Positions 41,945 to 45,453 of a DNA stretch of 45,453 nt are shown one piece after another. The notes beneath the pieces are model-generated. The model saw only the letters and a program-made list of their open reading frames with translations. It was not told the DNA's origin and made no database searches. Every line of letters begins with the position of its first letter. The first letter of the stretch is position 1. This DNA comes from an uncultured Clostridia bacterium (GTDB lineage: Bacteria; Bacillota; Clostridia; TANB77; CAG-508), in NCBI GenBank assembly GCA_934183325.1, contig CAKPSH010000011.1, positions 1 through 45,453 of the forward strand. Direction: 5' to 3'. The position numbers and the translations under genes are program-made.

Positions 41945-42616
41945 ATGAAATTTAGTATACTTACGCTTTTCCCAGAAATGTTTGATACCTTAAATCAAAG
42001 CATAATTGGAAGAGCAAAGGAAAAAGAACTAATAGATATAGAACTAATAAATATTAGAAATTTTTCAAAAGATAAGCATAAAAAAGTTGATGATACACCT
42101 TACGGTGGTGGAGCAGGAATGGTTATGAGACCAGACGTAGTATATGATGCATATAAATCTATAGGAGATGAAAATGCAAAAGTAATATATATGAGTCCAC
42201 AAGGAAAACAACTAAATCAAGAAAAAGTAAAAGAATTGTCTAAACAAGAACATTTAATATTATTATGTGGACATTATGAAGGAATTGACCAAAGAGTTAT
42301 AGATGAAATTGTTGATGAAGAAATTTCAATAGGAGACTATGTTTTAACAGGTGGAGAATTACCAGCAATGGTTTTAATTGACAGTGTTTCTAGATATATT
42401 GATGGAGTTTTAAATAATGAATCTATCAAAGAAGAGTCTTTCTCAGATGGATTACTAGAATATCCGCAATACACTAGACCTGAAATATTTATGGACAGAA
42501 ATGTGCCTGAAATATTAAAAAGTGGACACCATGAAAACATAGATAAATGGAGAAAGAAAATGTCGTTAGAAATAACGAAAATAAAAAGACCAGATTTATT
42601 AAAGAAGGAGGATTAA
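41945..42616 (+). CDS. trmD: tRNA (guanine37-N1)-methyltransferase TrmD
   Basis: The 223-residue SPOUT methyltransferase opens MKFSILTLFPEMFD. It has the catalytic DDTPYGGGAGMVMRP segment and the trefoil-knot S-adenosylmethionine site YMSPQGKQL, LLCGHYEGIDQRV and SIGDYVLTGGELPAMVLIDSVSRYIDGVL. It methylates G37 next to the anticodon to prevent frameshifting. ATG 41945 follows AGGTGATAG, which overlaps the rimM stop. Its cofactor comes from metK, 3 kb upstream. Confidence 0.97.
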   Translation: MKFSILTLFPEMFDTLNQSIIGRAKEKELIDIELINIRNFSKDKHKKVDDTPYGGGAGMVMRPDVVYDAYKSIGDENAKVIYMSPQGKQLNQEKVKELSKQEHLILLCGHYEGIDQRVIDEIVDEEISIGDYVLTGGELPAMVLIDSVSRYIDGVLNNESIKEESFSDGLLEYPQYTRPEIFMDRNVPEILKSGHHENIDKWRKKMSLEITKIKRPDLLKKED

Positions 42617-42620
42617 AGAA

Positions 42621-43061
42621 ATGGACGTAATAAAAGCCATTGAACATGAACAACTTAAAGAAACAGTTCCAGTATTAGATGTTGGTAATACAGTAAGAGT
42701 TTCTGTTAAGATTAAAGAAGGCGAAAAAGAAAGAATACAAGTTTTTGAAGGAATCATAATAAAGAAACAAGGTGGAGGATTAAATGAAACATTTACTGTA
42801 AGAAAAATTTCTTATGGTGTTGGTGTTGAAAAAACATTCTTATTACACTCACCAATGGTAGAAAAAGTTGAGGTTGTAAGAGTTGGTAAAGCAAGACGTG
42901 CTAAATTAAACTATTTAAGAGACAGAGTTGGAAAGGATGCTAAGACTAAAGAAAAAGTTGGAGCAAGAATAGAAAACAAAGTTATAGTTTTAAAAGAAAA
43001 GACTGACGAAGTTAAAGAAGAAGTAGCTGAAGAAGCAACAACAGAAAATTCTGAAAACTAA
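42621..43061 (+). CDS. rplS: 50S ribosomal protein L19
   Basis: The 146-residue protein opens with the L19 pattern (AIEHEQLKETVPVLDVGNTVRVSVKIKEGEKERIQVFEGIIIKKQGGG) and has KVEVVRVGKARRAKLNYLRDRVGKDAKTKEK. A glutamate/threonine-rich tail of about 25-30 residues extends beyond the usual end, near 115-120. Such acidic tails on L19 occur in some clostridia, and their purpose is unknown. GGAGG precedes the start and overlaps the trmD end. A strong terminator follows, closing the ylxM-rplS cluster. Confidence 0.96.
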   Translation: MDVIKAIEHEQLKETVPVLDVGNTVRVSVKIKEGEKERIQVFEGIIIKKQGGGLNETFTVRKISYGVGVEKTFLLHSPMVEKVEVVRVGKARRAKLNYLRDRVGKDAKTKEKVGARIENKVIVLKEKTDEVKEEVAEEATTENSEN

Positions 43062-43078
43062 TATATATTTTAATAAAA

Positions 43079-43117
43079 AAAAGCTAAAATTTTAGAATAA
43101 AATTTTAGCTTTTTTTA
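43079..43117 (+). terminator. Terminator after rplS
   Basis: A 13-base perfect stem (43081-43093 with 43099-43111) and seven T. The structured repeat, copy 2, begins right after it. Confidence 0.9.
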
Positions 43118-43119
43118 TC

Positions 43120-43161
43120 TTCTAAGGAAAGTCATCTATGAAATAGTGAGTTTCCTTAGAA
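43120..43161 (+). repeat. Structured repeat, copy 2
   Basis: An 11-base stem (43120-43130 with 43151-43161) encloses a 20-base loop (43131-43150) identical to copy 1 at 24230-24249. One stem pair is changed on both sides: C-G in copy 1 is A-T here. The sequence then continues into TTAGAAAATGTT and a T-rich tail, which in copy 1 belong to the second hairpin's right arm. This copy thus looks like copy 1 with about 45-50 bases deleted. Confidence 0.75.
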
Positions 43162-43203
43162 AATGTTCTTCTTTTTTTTATTATACAAATTGTAATAATT
43201 TAA

Positions 43204-43232
43204 TTGAAATTTACAAAGAATCATAGTATAAT
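43204..43232 (+). promoter_or_regulatory. Promoter of the sortase operon
   Basis: TTGAAA (43204-43209), 17 bases, TATAAT (43227-43232), 21 bases before the sortase ATG. Confidence 0.7.
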
Positions 43233-43253
43233 AGAAAACAAGGAGAAAATATA

Positions 43254-44108
43254 ATGAATCAAATTTTAGTTACAGAAAAAGTTATTGTTACTAAAGAAAT
43301 GCGACAAAAAAAGAAATCATATAAAGCAAAATTTATACTCTCTATTTTTGCTGTTTGCATTTTATTTTCGTATTATGTGTATGCAGAATATGATAGAAAT
43401 AAAAATGAAGAAGTATCAAAAGATATTTTAAACAGCATTACAAAATCAGTTAATAGTGAAAATGATGATACAACAATGGATCAAAACACATTTGTAGCAA
43501 GTAACTCCATAAAAATAGAAAATGATGTGCTAAAGGTATTTTTAGGTGGAAATTCTGAGACTACAGAAGAGGTTAAATTAGGTAATATATTAAAAGATAC
43601 GAAAAACACAATGCAAAACAACAGTGAAGAAGAAACGATTGAAGATGATGGAACGGAAGAAAATGTTACAGGAGAAACCGTTACAGAAGAATATACTACA
43701 AATGATGGAAATACGACATATTCATCAGAAGCAATATTAAAAATACCAAATCTGGGAATAGAATATCCTGTATTGTCCGAAACATCAGAAGAATTGTTAA
43801 AAATATCAATTAACAAATTGTGGGGACCAGGACCAAATGAGATTGGAAATTATTGTGTTGCAGGACATAATTATAAAAGTGGAAAAATGTTTGGAAAATT
43901 AAAAAACATTAATATAGGCGAAAAGATGGAATTAACAGATTTAAAGGGAAGAACAGTAACTTATATAGTATCTGATAAATATACAATAGATCCTACAGAC
44001 GTTAATTGTACAAGCCAGTTGACAAATGGAAGAAGAAAATTAACTTTAATAACATGTTCTAATTCTGGAAGCAAAAGATTAGTAGTACAAGGATATGAAC
44101 AAGAATAA
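43254..44108 (+). CDS. Sortase (class D-like transpeptidase)
   Basis: The 284-residue protein has a basic N-terminus and one transmembrane helix (about residues 24-44). A long acidic, threonine-rich linker follows (about 90-150), then the sortase barrel from about 160. Catalytic residues are visible: histidine in VAGHNYKSG, cysteine in TLITCSN, and arginine in SKRLVVQG. Sortases attach proteins with LPxTG-like signals to the cell wall or pili. No substrate gene with such a signal is seen here. AAGGAG precedes the ATG. It overlaps no other gene. Confidence 0.9.
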   Translation: MNQILVTEKVIVTKEMRQKKKSYKAKFILSIFAVCILFSYYVYAEYDRNKNEEVSKDILNSITKSVNSENDDTTMDQNTFVASNSIKIENDVLKVFLGGNSETTEEVKLGNILKDTKNTMQNNSEEETIEDDGTEENVTGETVTEEYTTNDGNTTYSSEAILKIPNLGIEYPVLSETSEELLKISINKLWGPGPNEIGNYCVAGHNYKSGKMFGKLKNINIGEKMELTDLKGRTVTYIVSDKYTIDPTDVNCTSQLTNGRRKLTLITCSNSGSKRLVVQGYEQE

Positions 44109-44130
44109 AAGAGAGAAAAGAGGGAATAAT

Positions 44131-44355
44131 ATGGTTATGGAAAAAGAAACAAAAAAAGTAAACCCTAAAGAGGAGGAACCAATGAAAATATATGATAAAT
44201 ACATGTATAAAAGCCAAGAAAAAATAAAAAACATAATATTAATTATATCTGTATTTATAATAGGATTTATCTGTGGATATGTAAGTGAATATAGTACTAT
44301 AAAAAAACTGAACAATGAAGTTAACACATTAAAACAAGAAGTGGAAAATAAATAA
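44131..44355 (+). CDS. Small single-pass membrane protein
   Basis: I do not recognise this 74-residue protein. It has a charged N-terminus, one transmembrane helix (NIILIISVFIIGFICGYVSEY, about residues 33-53) and a short C-terminal coiled coil (IKKLNNEVNTLKQEVENK). ATG 44131 follows AGAGGG; ATG 44137 is an alternative. An earlier in-frame ATG at 44095 overlaps the sortase gene and is less likely. It lies 22 bases after the sortase and is probably co-transcribed. The coiled coil suggests it dimerises or holds a partner at the membrane. Confidence 0.65.
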   Translation: MVMEKETKKVNPKEEEPMKIYDKYMYKSQEKIKNIILIISVFIIGFICGYVSEYSTIKKLNNEVNTLKQEVENK

Positions 44356-44359
44356 GAAA

Positions 44360-44397
44360 GGGCACGTTTATTATACGTGCCCAAAAGTGTTTTTAGG
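44360..44397 (+). terminator. Hairpin before the flavin reductase gene
   Basis: The stem GGGCACGT/ACGTGCCC (44360-44367 with 44375-44382) is followed by AAAAGTG and five T. The spacer before the T run makes it a weak or partial terminator. The next gene's TAGGAGG follows at once. Confidence 0.5.
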
Positions 44398-44408
44398 AGG
44401 AAATGAAA

Positions 44409-44981
44409 ATGTCAAAAAAATTGTGGAAAGCAGGAACTTTTGAATATCCCATACCAGCTGTTATGGTTAGTTGTGGCGATATGGAGAAATCTAATATAAT
44501 AACAGTTGCTTGGACAGGAATATTATGTACAAATCCTGCAAAAGTATATATATCTGTAAGACCAGAAAGATATTCATATAATATAATTAAAGAAAGTGGA
44601 GAATTTGTAATAAATCTAACAAACGACAAGTTAGCATATGCGACAGATTGGTGTGGAGTTAAATCTGGAAAAAATGTAGATAAATTTAAGGAAATGAAAT
44701 TAACAAAAGAAAAAGCAAATTATGTTAGTTGCCCAATGATAGGTGAAAGCCCTGTTTCCATAGAATGCAAGGTTACAGAAATTAAAGAATTAGGAAGTCA
44801 TCATATGTTTATTGCAGACGTATTAGGAATTAATGCAGATGAAAAATATATAGATGAAAAAGGTGCTTTTGATATATCAAAATGCAATTTGATTGCGTAT
44901 GCAAATGGTGGTTACTATGTATTAGGAGAGAAAAAGGGAAAATTTGGATTTTCAGTTCAAAAAAAACGAAAAAATGCTTAA
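44409..44981 (+). CDS. Flavin reductase-like FMN-binding protein (flavoredoxin family)
   Basis: The 190-residue protein has the split-barrel FMN-binding pattern: PIPAVMVSCGD, NIITVAWTGILCTNPAKVYISVRPERYSYNIIKESGEFVINL and the later ECKVTEIKELGSHHMFIADVLGI. The WTG and SVRP loops match the flavoredoxin/FlaRed group, which binds FMN and reduces or stores flavin electrons in anaerobes. Substrate and redox partner cannot be told. The ATG at 44409 is 8 bases after AGGAGG, better placed than ATG 44403. It is the last protein gene before the rRNA leader. Confidence 0.9.
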   Translation: MSKKLWKAGTFEYPIPAVMVSCGDMEKSNIITVAWTGILCTNPAKVYISVRPERYSYNIIKESGEFVINLTNDKLAYATDWCGVKSGKNVDKFKEMKLTKEKANYVSCPMIGESPVSIECKVTEIKELGSHHMFIADVLGINADEKYIDEKGAFDISKCNLIAYANGGYYVLGEKKGKFGFSVQKKRKNA

Positions 44982-44986
44982 AAGTG

Positions 44987-45015
44987 TTGACAACTAAAAT
45001 TAAAAGTGTTAATAT
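44987..45015 (+). promoter_or_regulatory. Promoter P1 of the rRNA leader region
   Basis: TTGACA (44987-44992), 17 bases, TAATAT (45010-45015), directly after the flavin reductase stop. Its sequence context differs from the three promoters downstream. A structured stretch with a terminator-like end (45022-45130) follows it. Confidence 0.7.
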
Positions 45016-45021
45016 ATATAA

Positions 45022-45130
45022 GACGCTGATGAGAGCGACAGAATATTAAAAAGTGTATATTAAATATACAAACTGGTAATATAGTATAACGGTAGAAAAA
45101 AGAACAGTAAAATTACTAGTTTTTCTTTTG
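45022..45130 (+). ncRNA. Candidate short leader RNA or attenuator
   Basis: From the expected P1 start, the sequence can form CGCT-GATGAG-AGCG and GTATATT-A-AATATAC hairpins. It ends in an AAC-AGTA/TACT-A-GTT hairpin followed by TTTTCTTTT. It could be a small RNA or the remains of an attenuator. I cannot assign it to a class. Confidence 0.3.
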
Positions 45131-45172
45131 CTCCAAAACATTGAGAATTGTAAATAAAACTTTAAAAAAGTA

Positions 45173-45202
45173 TTGACAAATTAATACAAAATGTGTTAAT
45201 AT
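45173..45202 (+). promoter_or_regulatory. Tandem rRNA promoter P2
   Basis: TTGACA (45173-45178), 18 bases, TAATAT (45197-45202). It is preceded by AAAAAAGTA and followed by AAGCACTTTGCGAGAAA, a module repeated at P3. Confidence 0.82.
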
Positions 45203-45262
45203 TGATAAGCACTTTGCGAGAAAGAAAATGTCAAAATAAACTGAAAAAAGTTCAAAAAAGTA

Positions 45263-45292
45263 TTGACAAACTTCAAACAAATATGCTATTAT
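45263..45292 (+). promoter_or_regulatory. Tandem rRNA promoter P3
   Basis: TTGACA (45263-45268), 18 bases, TATTAT (45287-45292). The same AAAAAAGTA upstream and AAGCACTTTGC-AGAAA downstream as P2, 90 bases after it. Confidence 0.85.
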
Positions 45293-45363
45293 ATATAAGC
45301 ACTTTGCAAGAAAAAGTCAACAAAAATACGATTCAAAAAGTTTGAAAAAATTTCAAAAAAGTA

Positions 45364-45392
45364 TTGACAAAAATGGTTCAGCGAAGTATAAT
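45364..45392 (+). promoter_or_regulatory. Tandem rRNA promoter P4 and 16S leader
   Basis: TTGACA (45364-45369), 17 bases, TATAAT (45387-45392). Downstream are a GTTC-GAAA-GAAC hairpin (45414-45425 region) and ACATTGAAAAGTAAACAA at the end, which resembles the leader just before 16S rRNA in clostridia. The rRNA gene itself lies beyond the window. Confidence 0.85.
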
Positions 45393-45453
45393 AATAAAGC
45401 TTCTGTTCGAAAGAACAAAGCGATAATAAGTACATTGAAAAGTAAACAACAAA

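Noticed and set aside
45026..45046. CTGATGAG resembling a hammerhead ribozyme core
   Set aside because: The required GAAA box and the three-stem arrangement are missing.
45075..45165. tRNA-like D-arm (AGTATAACGGTAG) and CTCCAAAAC, suggesting a decayed tRNA
   Set aside because: The spacing is wrong by about 30 bases, and there is no acceptor or T-arm. The match is likely chance.

Overview
The window is AT-rich DNA (clearly below 35% GC by eye) from an endospore-forming member of the Firmicutes, most likely an uncultured gut-type clostridium. The evidence is strong AGGAGG-type ribosome binding sites, near-exclusive AGA for arginine, clostridial gene clusters, the sporulation genes yqfC and yqfD, a PdaA-type deacetylase and an S-box SAM riboswitch. 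I cannot name a genus. The right end stops inside an rRNA operon leader. The left end holds two unrelated gene remnants reading against each other. Both ends look like contig boundaries.

Layout. 1-1300: the tail of a foreign-looking polysaccharide deacetylase, then on the minus strand a LytTR response regulator and the membrane N-terminus of its sensor kinase. 1558-7665: pdaA-like, yqfC, yqfD, an unknown 395-residue gene where phoH/yqfF usually sit, ybeY, a DUF3048 gene and era. 7700-11824: prs, rpsU, a DUF1653 gene, serS, the GTPase gene ysxC/engB and a DUF4364 gene. 11860-12664: a GC-richer single-gene cassette with its own promoter and terminator, convergent with a ferritin-like four-helix protein. 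12776-24000: addA (no addB here), an unusual protein built of about eight helix-turn-helix repeats, pth, a short RNase E/G, carD-like, dnaG, rpoD and a small unknown gene. 24048-26059: tRNA-Met, a structured repeat, a 56-residue gene, a NUDIX hydrolase, yqeY and dut.

26221-31341 is an accessory two-gene unit bracketed by hairpins. Its first gene is a 1549-residue SF2 helicase with an N-terminal domain that looks ADP-ribosyltransferase-like and a C-terminal array of helicase-associated repeats. Two of those repeats are identical at the DNA level. Its second gene is a small charged partner. 31392-34821: murF, ddl and a CbpA-like dnaJ. 34818-37733: a three-gene operon of two unknown small proteins and a VirD4/TraG-type coupling ATPase, with no relaxase or other conjugation gene in view. 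37764-43061: SAM-I riboswitch and metK, then the classical ylxM-ffh-rpsP-khpA-rimM-trmD-rplS cluster. 43204-44981: a sortase, a small membrane protein and a flavin-reductase-like protein. 44987-45453: tandem strong promoters of an rRNA operon whose 16S gene lies beyond the window.

Most of the window is housekeeping. The parts most likely to hold undescribed biology are the helicase/partner unit, the multi-HTH protein, the orphan VirD4 operon, the two-copy hairpin element at about 24215 and 43120, and the GC-rich cassette with tandem Spo0A-box-like sites.
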